Shown here: positions 8,774 to 17,023 of the stretch, piece after piece | Layout of the letters: every line of letters starts with the position of its first letter | Numbering within the stretch: the first letter of the stretch is position 1 | Assembly: GCF_900101545.1 (NCBI RefSeq) | Contig: NZ_FMZU01000008.1 | Location: 186,001-250,000, forward strand | DNA: 64,000 nt | Direction: 5' to 3' | Source of the DNA: Variovorax sp. CF079 | Lineage (GTDB): Bacteria; Pseudomonadota; Gammaproteobacteria; Burkholderiales; Burkholderiaceae_C | Position numbers and translations under genes: made by a program | The notes under the pieces: model-generated | What the model was told of the DNA's origin: nothing | The model's database searches: none | The model's input: only the letters and a program-made list of their open reading frames with translations

Positions 8774-11029
8774 TCACTGCTCTTCGGGCAGGATGCTCTC
8801 GTAGTTGTAGTTGGTGTAGCGGTAGCGGCCGTACTTGTACGGGGCATAGGCCCGACGGCCCACATCCATCGCATTGAGCAGCACGCCGGTGGCAGCCTTG
8901 CCGCCCATCGCCAGACGGCGCGTGCTTTCCTTGAGTTCGCCCATGGTGGACTGGTCGGCGCGCGCCACCAGCAACACCGTGCCTGCATGCGTCGCGACCG
9001 TGGAGGTGTCGGCGGCGACCAGCACCGGCGGCGTGTCGATGACGACCAGGTCGTACTGCTCGGACAGGCGCTCGAGCGCCGTCTTGAACGAGTCCGACAC
9101 CAGCAGTTCCGACGGGTTAGGAGGCAGTTGGCCCGTGGCCAGGAAGTCCAGGTTGGGAACCACCTGGCGGTGCACGGTCTGCTGCACCGTCAAGCTGCCT
9201 GCGATCAGCTCCGAGAGCCCGCCGTGGCGCTGCAAGCCGAAGTACTGGTGCGTGTGGCCGCGCCGCAGGTCGGCGTCGATCAAGAGCGTGCGCTTGCCGG
9301 CAGCGGCCATGAGGGCGGCGAAGTTCGCCGTCACGAAGCTCTTGCCGACGCCTGGGGTGGGCCCGGTGATCAGCACGCGGTTGTTCGGCGACTCCAGCAT
9401 CGCGAACTGCATGGCCGTGCGCAGGCTGCGCAGGCTTTCCACGGCCGGATCGTCCGGACTCTCGATCGCCAGCAAGCGGACGCCGGTGGCGCCGCTCAAG
9501 CGTCGCTTCGCGATCGCACTTTGCGCAGGACTGAGCGGAATGGTCGAGAAGACCGGCAGGCCGGTATCGGCTTCCACCTCGTGCGGGTCTCGCAGGCGCT
9601 GCTCGATGAAGGAGCTGCGCACGAACGCGGCGACGATGCCGAGGAACAAGCCCAGGGCCAGCGCGGCCGCGACGATGACCTTGCGGTTCGGCTTGACCGG
9701 AACCTGTGGCACCACCGCCTCGTCGAGCACGCGGACGTTGCCGATCTTGCCTTCCTTCACCAGGCGCAGCTGCAGCGCGTTGTTGAGCAGCTGCTGGTAC
9801 AGCTCGGTGTTGACCTTGACGTCGCGCTCCATGCGCACCGCCTCCTGCTGGATGGCAGGCAGGCCCTTGATGCGAGCCTGGATCTCGCCCATGTCGGTCT
9901 TCAACGCCGCGATCTGGCTGTCGAGCGTCTGCACGGCCGGATGCGCGGAGGTGAAGCGGGCCTCGAGCTCGCGCCGGCGCTGCTGGGCATCCAGCAACTT
10001 GGTCTGGCGATCGACCGCCTGGCCCAGGACCAGCGCCGCTTCCTCGCTGAAGGCCACAGTGCCCTTCTGGTTGCGATAGCGGTTGTAGACCTCTTCCGAC
10101 GCCTCCAGCTGCTTCTTGAACTGCGGCAGCTGGACATCGAGGAAGGCCAGCGTCTTCTGCGCCTCGGCGGCCTTGCGCTCGATGTTCTGCTTGACGTACT
10201 GATCGCCCACGGCATTTAGCACGCGCGTCAGCTTGAAGGGGTCCGTGTCCTGCAGGGCCACGTTGATGATGCCGGAGGTTTTGCCCCGCTCGGTCAGTAT
10301 CAGGCTGGACTGCAACGCGATGGTGGTCGGCAGCATCGCGTAGCGGTAAAGATTGAACAACGCGCCCGGCTTGCCGGCGAGTTCGGTCACTGTCAACTCG
10401 ATCGGCCCGCTGCCGGTGTCGGCCTTCAGCGGCGTGCCGACGGTGCCGGTGAGCTGCTGCATGCCGGGATAGTCGAGCGTGTACTGCTTGTCGGCTTTCG
10501 CCGTCACCGTGAACAGCCCGCCTTCCATGTGGGTCGGCACGTCGAACTTCGACACCAGGATGCGTTCTGTTCCCGACACATAGCCATCGAGACCCAGGAA
10601 ACCGGGCTCGGAAAGGCCCGTGGCTCGCCGCGCCAGCCAGCCGCCGACGTAGGGCACATAGCGCGGGCTCGCCGCAATGTAGAGCTTGGTCGCTTCCACC
10701 GCCTGGCCGGCGATCATGCGCGAGCGGATGATCTCGATCTCGGCATTGGCCGGCGTCTTCACGTCGATCAGGCCACCGGCCTCGCTGAGAATGCCCTTGC
10801 CGCCGGTGCCCGTGTCCTCGACCTGAACCACCATGTTGGACTCGTAGATCGGCCGCTCCAGGAACGCGTAGGTGGCACCGATCAGGAACACGACGAGGGT
10901 GATCGCCGCGATCAGCCACTTGTTCGAGAGCAGCACGTCGATGTAACGCCCGATGTCCAGGTCGTCCTCGTCCGCGCTGCTCATGATCTGCGAGGTGGGG
11001 CTTGTTTTGGGAGTGAGAGTGGAATTCAT
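8774..11029 (-). CDS. wzc: Polysaccharide co-polymerase / BY-kinase (Wzc)
   Basis: A 751-aa inner-membrane tyrosine autokinase controlling EPS chain length and export together with Wza. Layout: a first membrane helix at about residues 33-52, a long periplasmic Wzz/GNVR region with coiled coils, a second helix near residue 450, then the cytoplasmic kinase with Walker A GPTPGVGKS (near residue 560), Walker A' LLIDADLR and Walker B VVIDTPPVL. The tail is a tyrosine cluster (seven Tyr between AYAPYKYG and YTNYNY). I chose ATG at 11029-11027 because it overlaps the wzb stop as TGATG; a start 33 bases upstream would lie inside wzb. Phosphorylation of the tail and its removal by Wzb is the known cycle for this family. 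Confidence 0.92.
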   Translation of the reverse strand: MNSTLTPKTSPTSQIMSSADEDDLDIGRYIDVLLSNKWLIAAITLVVFLIGATYAFLERPIYESNMVVQVEDTGTGGKGILSEAGGLIDVKTPANAEIEIIRSRMIAGQAVEATKLYIAASPRYVPYVGGWLARRATGLSEPGFLGLDGYVSGTERILVSKFDVPTHMEGGLFTVTAKADKQYTLDYPGMQQLTGTVGTPLKADTGSGPIELTVTELAGKPGALFNLYRYAMLPTTIALQSSLILTERGKTSGIINVALQDTDPFKLTRVLNAVGDQYVKQNIERKAAEAQKTLAFLDVQLPQFKKQLEASEEVYNRYRNQKGTVAFSEEAALVLGQAVDRQTKLLDAQQRRRELEARFTSAHPAVQTLDSQIAALKTDMGEIQARIKGLPAIQQEAVRMERDVKVNTELYQQLLNNALQLRLVKEGKIGNVRVLDEAVVPQVPVKPNRKVIVAAALALGLFLGIVAAFVRSSFIEQRLRDPHEVEADTGLPVFSTIPLSPAQSAIAKRRLSGATGVRLLAIESPDDPAVESLRSLRTAMQFAMLESPNNRVLITGPTPGVGKSFVTANFAALMAAAGKRTLLIDADLRRGHTHQYFGLQRHGGLSELIAGSLTVQQTVHRQVVPNLDFLATGQLPPNPSELLVSDSFKTALERLSEQYDLVVIDTPPVLVAADTSTVATHAGTVLLVARADQSTMGELKESTRRLAMGGKAATGVLLNAMDVGRRAYAPYKYGRYRYTNYNYESILPEEQ

Positions 11030-11472
11030 CAACTGGATACTCTTGAAATGCGTTTGACCCACTGCTGCGCACCGCCTTCAATGAGCGCAAGCGACCGTTC
11101 GAAAGCGCTGCGACCCGCGCGGTACGGATCGGGCACGTCCTGGTCGCCGAACTCGCAGAGGCGAAACACCTTGCCGGCGGCGAAGAGGTAGCGTTCCTGG
11201 ACCGTGCGGCGCTGCTCGCGATCCATCACGAGGATCAGATCGGCGCGCTGGCACATGTCGAGATTGAGCTGCCGCGCCCGATGTTTTTCGAGGCTGATGC
11301 CGCGCGCGTCCATCAGTTCGCAGGCGATCGGATCCGCGCGCTGGCCGGCCATGGCCTGGAGGCCCGCCGAACTGATCTGCACGCCGGGCAAGGCCGCGGC
11401 CACCAGGCCTTCGGCCATCGGGCTGCGGCAGATGTTTCCGATGCACACGACGAGGACGTTCCGGATGGTCAC
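11029..11472 (-). CDS. wzb: Low-molecular-weight protein-tyrosine phosphatase (Wzb)
   Basis: A 147-aa cytoplasmic phosphatase, the normal family length. The active-site loop VCIGNICRSPMAEG near the N-terminus is the C-x5-R-S signature, and DVPDPYR later supplies the general-acid aspartate. In this family Wzb dephosphorylates the tyrosine cluster of Wzc, allowing cycles of polymer assembly. It lies between wza (seven bases downstream of that stop) and wzc (one-base overlap), so the three form a single operon read right to left. Confidence 0.93.
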   Translation of the reverse strand: MTIRNVLVVCIGNICRSPMAEGLVAAALPGVQISSAGLQAMAGQRADPIACELMDARGISLEKHRARQLNLDMCQRADLILVMDREQRRTVQERYLFAAGKVFRLCEFGDQDVPDPYRAGRSAFERSLALIEGGAQQWVKRISRVSS

Positions 11473-11479
11473 GGTCTGC

Positions 11480-12646
11480 CTATCGCCCAGTCGTGCCGCC
11501 GCGCGAGCCCAGATCGCGATAAGAAGTCGCGGTCGTGGCCGTCGGAAGGATCAGGCTCAGGACGCGGTTCCACTGCACGAGCGGGACCGGATCGACATAG
11601 ACCACGTCCTTGGGACGCAGCGCAAAGCCGTCTGCAAGCGCAATCGCCGTCGGCGTGCGCGCATCGAGGTGGAAGATCGCCTGGCCTTCGGTCTCGTTGC
11701 GGATCACGTAGATCTGGCGCGGATTCGCAGTCCCCAGATTGACGCCGCCGACCTCGGTCAGCGCATCGTTCAGGCTGAGCCTGCCGTTGCGCATCATCAC
11801 GCCGGTCTGGATGCCCACCTCACCCATCACCGTGACCTTGCGCTCGTCGCGGCCGCGCACCATCACCATGTCGCCCGACTTCAGCGGGATGCGGCTCGGG
11901 TCGATCCCTGCCTCTGCCAACGCCATCAGGTCGAGGGGAATGGTCCTGCCGTCGCGCGTGAGGTTGATGGCGGAACGGTCGCCCGTCGGGGCCAGGCCGC
12001 CGGCACGGTTGAGCGCCTCGGCGAGCGTCATCGGGATGTCGGTGAACACCATCAGGCCGGGAAGCCTGACCTCACCTTCGATGTAGGCGCGCTTGCTGCG
12101 AAAGGCCTGGACGCGAACGCTGAGCTGGGGATTCTTGAAGACCCGCGACAGCCGCTGCACGAGCGTGTTCTCCAGTTCCTGGACGGTCATGCCGTCAACC
12201 TTCAGCGCACCGACGTAGGGGAAGCTCAGCTGCCCGGTGTTCGACACGATGAAGCCGGGCGCCGGCGACACGCTGGCCGGATCGGCCACCGTGGTGGCGG
12301 GGATCGCGCTGAACACGATCTCCGGGTGGTCGTAGACCACGATGCCGACCACGTCGCCCGGCCCGATCTTGTAGACCTCGGGGGTGCCGACCAGCGCCTT
12401 GACCTCGGGCGGAACCGAATTCCCGACCGCAGCGCGCTGCGCCCGGATCAGCTGGGGCGTGATCGAGGTGATCGCACCGGGCGGCGGCGGATCGATCTCG
12501 GAGGTCGAAAAGCCCGACGGCGAGACGGCCTGGGCGGCGTCGTTGCTGGCGGAACGGAACCCCGGTGCCAATGGCGCGCACGCCTGCAGCAGCAGGCCGG
12601 CCGAGGCAAACAAAGCGGTGTGTAATAGAAAACGTTTCAAACCCAA
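11480..12646 (-). CDS. wza: Polysaccharide export outer-membrane lipoprotein (Wza)
   Basis: A 388-aa outer-membrane export channel. It has a lipoprotein signal peptide with lipobox LLQAC ending at Cys 23, then the poly-export (PES) domain with KIGPGDVVGIVVYDHPEI, followed by SLBB-type repeats (for example AYIEGEVRLPG and VTVMGEVGIQTG), as in Wza and KpsD-like proteins. It forms the octameric conduit that docks on Wzc. ATG 12646 is the first gene of the wza-wzb-wzc operon; a plausible promoter lies 45-72 bases upstream and a set of inverted repeats about 170 bases upstream. Confidence 0.92.
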   Translation of the reverse strand: MGLKRFLLHTALFASAGLLLQACAPLAPGFRSASNDAAQAVSPSGFSTSEIDPPPPGAITSITPQLIRAQRAAVGNSVPPEVKALVGTPEVYKIGPGDVVGIVVYDHPEIVFSAIPATTVADPASVSPAPGFIVSNTGQLSFPYVGALKVDGMTVQELENTLVQRLSRVFKNPQLSVRVQAFRSKRAYIEGEVRLPGLMVFTDIPMTLAEALNRAGGLAPTGDRSAINLTRDGRTIPLDLMALAEAGIDPSRIPLKSGDMVMVRGRDERKVTVMGEVGIQTGVMMRNGRLSLNDALTEVGGVNLGTANPRQIYVIRNETEGQAIFHLDARTPTAIALADGFALRPKDVVYVDPVPLVQWNRVLSLILPTATTATSYRDLGSRGGTTGR

Positions 12647-12690
12647 CTCCGCGTTCGTGACCAGAATGAATACTTTTGCAATCAGTTACG

Positions 12691-12718
12691 ACTGTACATC
12701 AGTCAGCGCTGAGGTCAA
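12691..12718 (-). promoter_or_regulatory. Predicted sigma-70 promoter of wza-wzb-wzc with palindromic spacer
   Basis: On the - strand TTGACC (12718-12713) is followed after 16 bases by TACAGT (12696-12691), a reasonable -35/-10 pair about 45 bases upstream of the wza start. The spacer begins with TCAGCGCTGA (12712-12703), a perfect 10-bp palindrome, placed where a bound regulator would block or contact RNA polymerase. Confidence 0.45.
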
Positions 12719-12812
12719 ATTCTTTCTCGGCGTAGATCATTAGGCAGAGAAAAAATGCGCGTGTAGGCAGAAACGCCGAGACAGCGAAAGCTTCCGTATT
12801 GGCCGTGGATAT

Positions 12813-12842
12813 TTGATAGTTAGCTATCAATAAGATAGCTAA
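12813..12842. repeat. Overlapping inverted repeats between hemY and wza
   Basis: Two perfect inverted repeats share bases. TTGATAG/CTATCAA (12813-12819 and 12824-12830) has a 4-base loop; TTAGCTAT/ATAGCTAA (12820-12827 and 12835-12842) has a 7-base loop. They cannot form at once in RNA. The element is A/T-rich in a G/C-rich genome, lies 25 bases past the hemY stop and about 100 bases upstream of the predicted wza -35. It lacks a GC stem plus T tract, so an operator for wza seems more likely than a terminator for hemY. Confidence 0.5.
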
Positions 12843-12866
12843 CCGAGCCTCGGAATAGGCCTAATT

Positions 12867-14150
12867 TCAGGGGTTCTCGGTCTGCGCCGCACGCTTCCAG
12901 GCGGCGGAAGCCTGATCGGCGTCGTCCCGAGCCTCGGCCAGCTGGGCCAGAGCCTGCCAGCTTCGCCGATGCAGGTTCGGGTCCTGTAACGCCAAGCCAG
13001 CTTGCGTGAGCAATTGTTGCGCCTTGCCCCAGAGCTGACGCTTCATGCAGGCCATGCCGGCCAGGTACTGCAGGTTGGCGTCGCGCGGGTTGTTCCGCTG
13101 CGCCGACTCGATGCGCGCCAGCCATTCGGCATCGACCGAGTCCAGACCCGCTTCGAGCGCCCGCACCAGCTTCACGCGCAAGGACTCGCCGAGGCTCTGG
13201 GGCTGCGCCACCATGCGCTCCCAGACCGGCAGCAGCCATGCGCGCGCCAGCGTGAGATCGCCACGCAGCGCCACCATGCGCTGGGCCGCGTGGATCGCGA
13301 CCTCCGGCATCTCGCGCTCCCAGGCCTCGAACTCACCCCAGGCGCGCAGCAGCTGGGCCGGGTCGTGCGCGCCCGAGAGCAATTCGGTCGCCAGCCCACG
13401 CACGATGCTCTGCGCGGCCGAATCCGAGAAGGCGCGATGCTTGGCCAGCAGCCGCGCGGTTTCGAGCGCCTCGAGGGTGCGCCGGTCCTGGCGCGCCGCC
13501 TTCAGCCGCAGCCGCAAGGCCAGCGTGCGCCGCTGCGCGCCCTGCGGCAGTTCCGCAAGCCGCGCCAGCGCCGCAGGCGCATCGCGGTCGTCGAGCGCCC
13601 AGCGGGCGGCGCGCAGCTGCACGCCTTCGCGCGTTTCGAGACTCGCGAGAACTGCGCGATCGGCGCTCTCGTTGAGCGCCTGCTGCAGATGCGCATCGCG
13701 CGCCGCGCGATCCTGCAGCGCCTGCGCGCTCTCGGCCGCGAGCAGGTGCGACAGCACCCGCACCTGCTGGGCCTGCGGCAGCCGCGCGTCGAGCGCGGCC
13801 AGCGTTCTTTCCTGCGTGAGCGCCGCCTGCGCCGCCTTGCGCGCGCGCGAGAAGCGGCCGGCCAGCAATTGCGCCAGCGCGTCGAGCAGGGCCGCGTACA
13901 GGGCGCGCTCCTTTTGCTGCAGGCGCCACTGGCGCGCCTGCCTGGGCAGCGAGAACAGGGCCGACAGGCCGCGCAGCGCCACATAAAGCAGGCCGAAGGC
14001 CGCCAGCAGGAGCAGCAGCACGAGATTCAGGGAGAGGTCGACCCGCCACGGCGGCCAGAAGACGGTGACCGTGCCCTGGTTGTTGCCGGCGAACAGTGCC
14101 ACCGCGGCCGCGATGCCGAACAGGGCGAGAAACCAGAGTGCCGCGCGCAT
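12867..14150 (-). CDS. hemY: HemY, haem-biosynthesis-associated membrane TPR protein
   Basis: A 427-aa inner-membrane protein with two N-terminal helices (ALWFLALFGIAAAVALFAG and a leucine-rich second helix at about residues 38-62) enclosing the family's VTVFWPPWRVDLSLN segment, then a long periplasmic or cytoplasmic tetratricopeptide region rich in Ala, Leu and Arg. This is the proteobacterial HemY found with hemC, hemD and hemX. Despite the shared name it is not the Bacillus protoporphyrinogen oxidase. Its exact role in haem synthesis is not settled; a scaffold or flux-control role is inferred from operon conservation. It is the last gene of the block and lies 18 bases downstream of hemX. 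Confidence 0.9.
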   Translation of the reverse strand: MRAALWFLALFGIAAAVALFAGNNQGTVTVFWPPWRVDLSLNLVLLLLLAAFGLLYVALRGLSALFSLPRQARQWRLQQKERALYAALLDALAQLLAGRFSRARKAAQAALTQERTLAALDARLPQAQQVRVLSHLLAAESAQALQDRAARDAHLQQALNESADRAVLASLETREGVQLRAARWALDDRDAPAALARLAELPQGAQRRTLALRLRLKAARQDRRTLEALETARLLAKHRAFSDSAAQSIVRGLATELLSGAHDPAQLLRAWGEFEAWEREMPEVAIHAAQRMVALRGDLTLARAWLLPVWERMVAQPQSLGESLRVKLVRALEAGLDSVDAEWLARIESAQRNNPRDANLQYLAGMACMKRQLWGKAQQLLTQAGLALQDPNLHRRSWQALAQLAEARDDADQASAAWKRAAQTENP

Positions 14151-14168
14151 TTAGGGCCTGCCCTAATC

Positions 14169-15248
14169 CTAGCGCCCGGCAGCAGCCGTCGCGAGCGCGG
14201 TCAGCGTTTCGTCGATGCGCGGCGGCTCGCTGGTTCTGACTTGCGCCTGCAGCTGCTGCACCAGCGTGGCGGCGGCCTGGACGCGGCGCGAGGCCGGATC
14301 GAAATAGCGGTTGAGCGAAGCCGACACGGTGGCCAACTCGTTGCGCGCCGTGTCGACCTGCCGCGACAGCAGGGCCAGACGCGCATTGAGGAGCTGGAGC
14401 TTCAGGTTCTCGCGCAGGAAGAAGGTCTGGTCCGGCGAGAGCAGCACGGCTTCGGGCCGCTCGATGCGCCCCACGCGCAGCAGCGAGCGCGCCTCGCCGC
14501 GCACGATCAGCAGGAAGCGCTGCCACCAGGGCGCGTCGGCCGGCACCGGCTCGGCCTGCCACGAATTGAGGCCCGCACCGCGCACGGCGACCGCATTCAG
14601 CGGCGGCAGATCGTCGACGCTGCGCATCAGTTCGTCGAGCTTCTGCAGCGCTTCGCCGCTGTCCGCGCTGGCGCTGGTGCGCAGGCGGTCGGCATCGCGC
14701 TGCATCGCGCGCTGAAGAGGCGCGAGCCGCGGCTGCGCGGCACGCGCGATGCGCAGGTCGCCGGCCTTGAGCGCCGCCAGCAGCGGCTGCACGTTGCCCG
14801 TGACCTGCGCCTGCTGCAGCGCCAGGCGCACGGCCGACTCGATGTCGACCACCAGGTTCTCGTCACGCGAACGCGACAGGCTCTGCATCAGCTCCTCGAG
14901 CTGCGAACGCTGCAGTGCGACTTCGGCGACACGGGTTTCGGTCAGGGCCAGCCGCCCGGCCGTGTCGCGCACCACCTCCTGTGCTTGCCGCGCCAGGGTG
15001 CGGGCCTCCATGGATTGCGCCAAGGCATCGGCGCTCTGGCGCGCGAGCTGCTCCTGCATGCCGCTGACCTTCTGCCAGAGCGCCACAGCGATCACCAGCG
15101 CCACCACCGCGACGACGGCCAGCAAGCCCACCACGACCCTGGAGAGAACGGCCGATGCCGCCGCGGGCGTGACCTGCAGCGTGGCCGGCAGGGGCGCACG
15201 CGCTGCGGGTTCCTGCAGGCTATCGTTCAACACGGAGGCATCGCTCAT
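14169..15248 (-). CDS. hemX: HemX, membrane-anchored protein of the haem operon
   Basis: A 359-aa protein with an Ala-rich cytoplasmic lead, one membrane helix (VVVGLLAVVAVVALVIAVAL, about residues 38-57) and a long, charged, coiled-coil-like periplasmic domain. Such proteins are often mislabelled uroporphyrinogen-III methyltransferase, but no methyltransferase motif is present. ATG 15248 overlaps the hemD stop as ATGA, so the longer in-frame opening into hemD is not the gene. It fits the standard hemC-hemD-hemX-hemY order, and its role in the pathway is inferred only from this linkage. Confidence 0.9.
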   Translation of the reverse strand: MSDASVLNDSLQEPAARAPLPATLQVTPAAASAVLSRVVVGLLAVVAVVALVIAVALWQKVSGMQEQLARQSADALAQSMEARTLARQAQEVVRDTAGRLALTETRVAEVALQRSQLEELMQSLSRSRDENLVVDIESAVRLALQQAQVTGNVQPLLAALKAGDLRIARAAQPRLAPLQRAMQRDADRLRTSASADSGEALQKLDELMRSVDDLPPLNAVAVRGAGLNSWQAEPVPADAPWWQRFLLIVRGEARSLLRVGRIERPEAVLLSPDQTFFLRENLKLQLLNARLALLSRQVDTARNELATVSASLNRYFDPASRRVQAAATLVQQLQAQVRTSEPPRIDETLTALATAAAGR

Positions 15249-16018
15249 GCGAAGGATTCTATCGACGCGACCAGCGTCACCAGGCCGGGGGAAGAGACAC
15301 GCACCGTGCCGAAACCCGCATTCCGCGCGGCCTCGGCGATGCGGGCATGGGTGGCGATCGCGCGTGCCGAGCGCCAGCTCGTTGCCGGTAGCGCGCGGCA
15401 CAGGTTGGCGATGGCTTCGGAGCTGCTGAAGAGCCAGATGGCACGGCCGCCCGCACCTTCGGCGGCCACTTGCCGCTCGGCAGCACCCCAGGACGGAACC
15501 AGCCGCCGATAGGCCACCACCGTATCGCAGACACCGCCGACAGCGGCGATCTCGCGCGCCAGCCAGTCGCGCCCCGCCGGCTGTCCCGAAGCAGCGCCGC
15601 CGCGCACGATCAGCACGCGCGCACCCGGACGCACCTGCGGCTGCACGCGCGCCCACAGGGCTTCGGAATCGAACTGTTCGGCATCGGCGGGCGGCGCATC
15701 GATCGACGAAGCAGGCACGCCGGCCGCCTGCAGGGCGCCGCAGGTGCCGGGCCCGGTGGCCCAGAAGCGCTGGCGCAGCACAGAGGGGAGCGCGCCGCCG
15801 GCGCGAAAAAAGTGCTCGGCAGCCGCGGCGCTCACGAACATCAGCGCGTCGTAGTCAGGCAAGCGTTGGCGTGCCGCCTGCAGTTCCGCCGGATCGTCGA
15901 GCGGCTCGATCACGATCAACGGCAGCGAAACGGCATCCAATCCCGCGGCGCGCAGTTCGCCCACCCAGCGCGCCGCCTCGCGCGCGGGGCGCGTGACGAT
16001 CACTGGGGCGGACGGCAT
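15245..16018 (-). CDS. hemD: Uroporphyrinogen-III synthase
   Basis: A 257-aa cytosolic enzyme that closes and inverts ring D of hydroxymethylbilane to give uroporphyrinogen III. Sequence identity in this family is low, but the pattern is clear: VIVTRPAREAARWVGELRAAG at the start, FVSAAAAEHFF, then LIVRGGAASGQPAGRDWLA, a YRRLVP strand and IWLFSSSEAIANL near the end. I chose ATG 16018 because it follows the hemC stop by four bases and starts immediately before the first beta-strand; an opening 19 codons upstream overlaps hemC. Its stop overlaps hemX. Confidence 0.9.
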   Translation of the reverse strand: MPSAPVIVTRPAREAARWVGELRAAGLDAVSLPLIVIEPLDDPAELQAARQRLPDYDALMFVSAAAAEHFFRAGGALPSVLRQRFWATGPGTCGALQAAGVPASSIDAPPADAEQFDSEALWARVQPQVRPGARVLIVRGGAASGQPAGRDWLAREIAAVGGVCDTVVAYRRLVPSWGAAERQVAAEGAGGRAIWLFSSSEAIANLCRALPATSWRSARAIATHARIAEAARNAGFGTVRVSSPGLVTLVASIESFA

Positions 16019-16022
16019 CTCA

Positions 16023-16940
16023 TCAGTGAGCGCCGGCGTCGCGCAGCAGCTTCGCGGCACCCACGCCCAGCGCATCGGCCTGCGCGAAGTCTGAGGCTTC
16101 GGCCAGCGCGTGAATCTTCACCAAAGGCGCCGCCGCGTCGGGGTCGCCCCAGGCCGCGTCGATGCGCAGGCTGCCGTCGGGCTGCCAGCGTGCATGGGCC
16201 GCAAGCGGCATCGAGCAACTCCCGCCCATGGCGCGGCTGACGGCGCGCTCGGCCGTGGTGGCGAGCCAGTCGCTCTGCTTCGACAGCGGCGCCAGCAACG
16301 CGATCAAGTCGGCGCGATCGGCGCGCACCTCGATGCCGAGCGCGCCCTGCCCGGCCGCGGGCAGCATCGCATCGGGCTCGAAGACGGCGCGGATGCGGCC
16401 CTCGAGGCCGAGCCGCTTGAGTCCGGCCGCGGCGAGCACGATGGCGTCGTATTGACCTTCGTCGAGCTTGCGCAGGCGCGTGTCGAGATTGCCGCGCAGC
16501 GGCTCGATGCGCAGGTCGGGCCGCAGCGCGTGCAGCAGCACCACGCGGCGCAGGCTGGAAGTGCCGACGACCGCGCCCTGGGGCAGCGCATCGAGCGAGG
16601 CATAGCGCGGCGACACCAGCGCATCGCGCGGATCTTCGCGCGGCAGCACGCAGGCCAGCGCGAAGCCCTCGGGCAGATCCATCGGCACGTCCTTGAGGGA
16701 GTGCACCGCGATGTCGGCGCGCCCTTCCTCGAGCGCAAGCTCGAGCTCCTTCACGAACAGGCCCTTGCCGCCGACCTTGGCGAGCGAGCGGTCGAGGATC
16801 TGGTCGCCGCGGGTGGTCATGCCGAGCAGGCTGACCGTATGGCCTCGGGCCTGGAGCAAGGACTGCACGTGCTCGGCTTGCCAAAGGGCCAGCCGGCTCT
16901 CGCGCGTGGCGATCACGATGTTGCTCAAGGCCATTTCCAT
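16023..16940 (-). CDS. hemC: Hydroxymethylbilane synthase (porphobilinogen deaminase)
   Basis: A 305-aa cytosolic enzyme that polymerises four porphobilinogens into hydroxymethylbilane. Seen: [18 protein letters not shown] at the start, [31 protein letters not shown], and [12 protein letters not shown] around residue 240, whose Cys carries the dipyrromethane cofactor. ATG 16940 or ATG 16934 could be the start; both fit the family length and neither has a strong ribosome binding site. It heads the hemC-D-X-Y operon and diverges from ppc with only 83 bases between start codons, so promoters for both must lie in that short gap. Confidence 0.95.
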   Translation of the reverse strand: MEMALSNIVIATRESRLALWQAEHVQSLLQARGHTVSLLGMTTRGDQILDRSLAKVGGKGLFVKELELALEEGRADIAVHSLKDVPMDLPEGFALACVLPREDPRDALVSPRYASLDALPQGAVVGTSSLRRVVLLHALRPDLRIEPLRGNLDTRLRKLDEGQYDAIVLAAAGLKRLGLEGRIRAVFEPDAMLPAAGQGALGIEVRADRADLIALLAPLSKQSDWLATTAERAVSRAMGGSCSMPLAAHARWQPDGSLRIDAAWGDPDAAAPLVKIHALAEASDFAQADALGVGAAKLLRDAGAH

Positions 16941-17023
16941 TGCTGTGGGGGATCGGTGGAATGCTAGCATGTTGCATCGCAACAACGCATGCGCCAATCG
17001 GGTCCGACGAGGAGAAATTTCGA

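Noticed and set aside
11030..11062. Upstream ATG at 11062 for wzc
   Set aside because: It lies inside wzb; the TGATG overlap at 11029 is the normal coupled arrangement and gives the usual length.
14169..15248. Uroporphyrinogen-III C-methyltransferase
   Set aside because: Common database label for this position, but the protein has one membrane helix and a coiled-coil region and no SAM-binding motif; HemX is correct.
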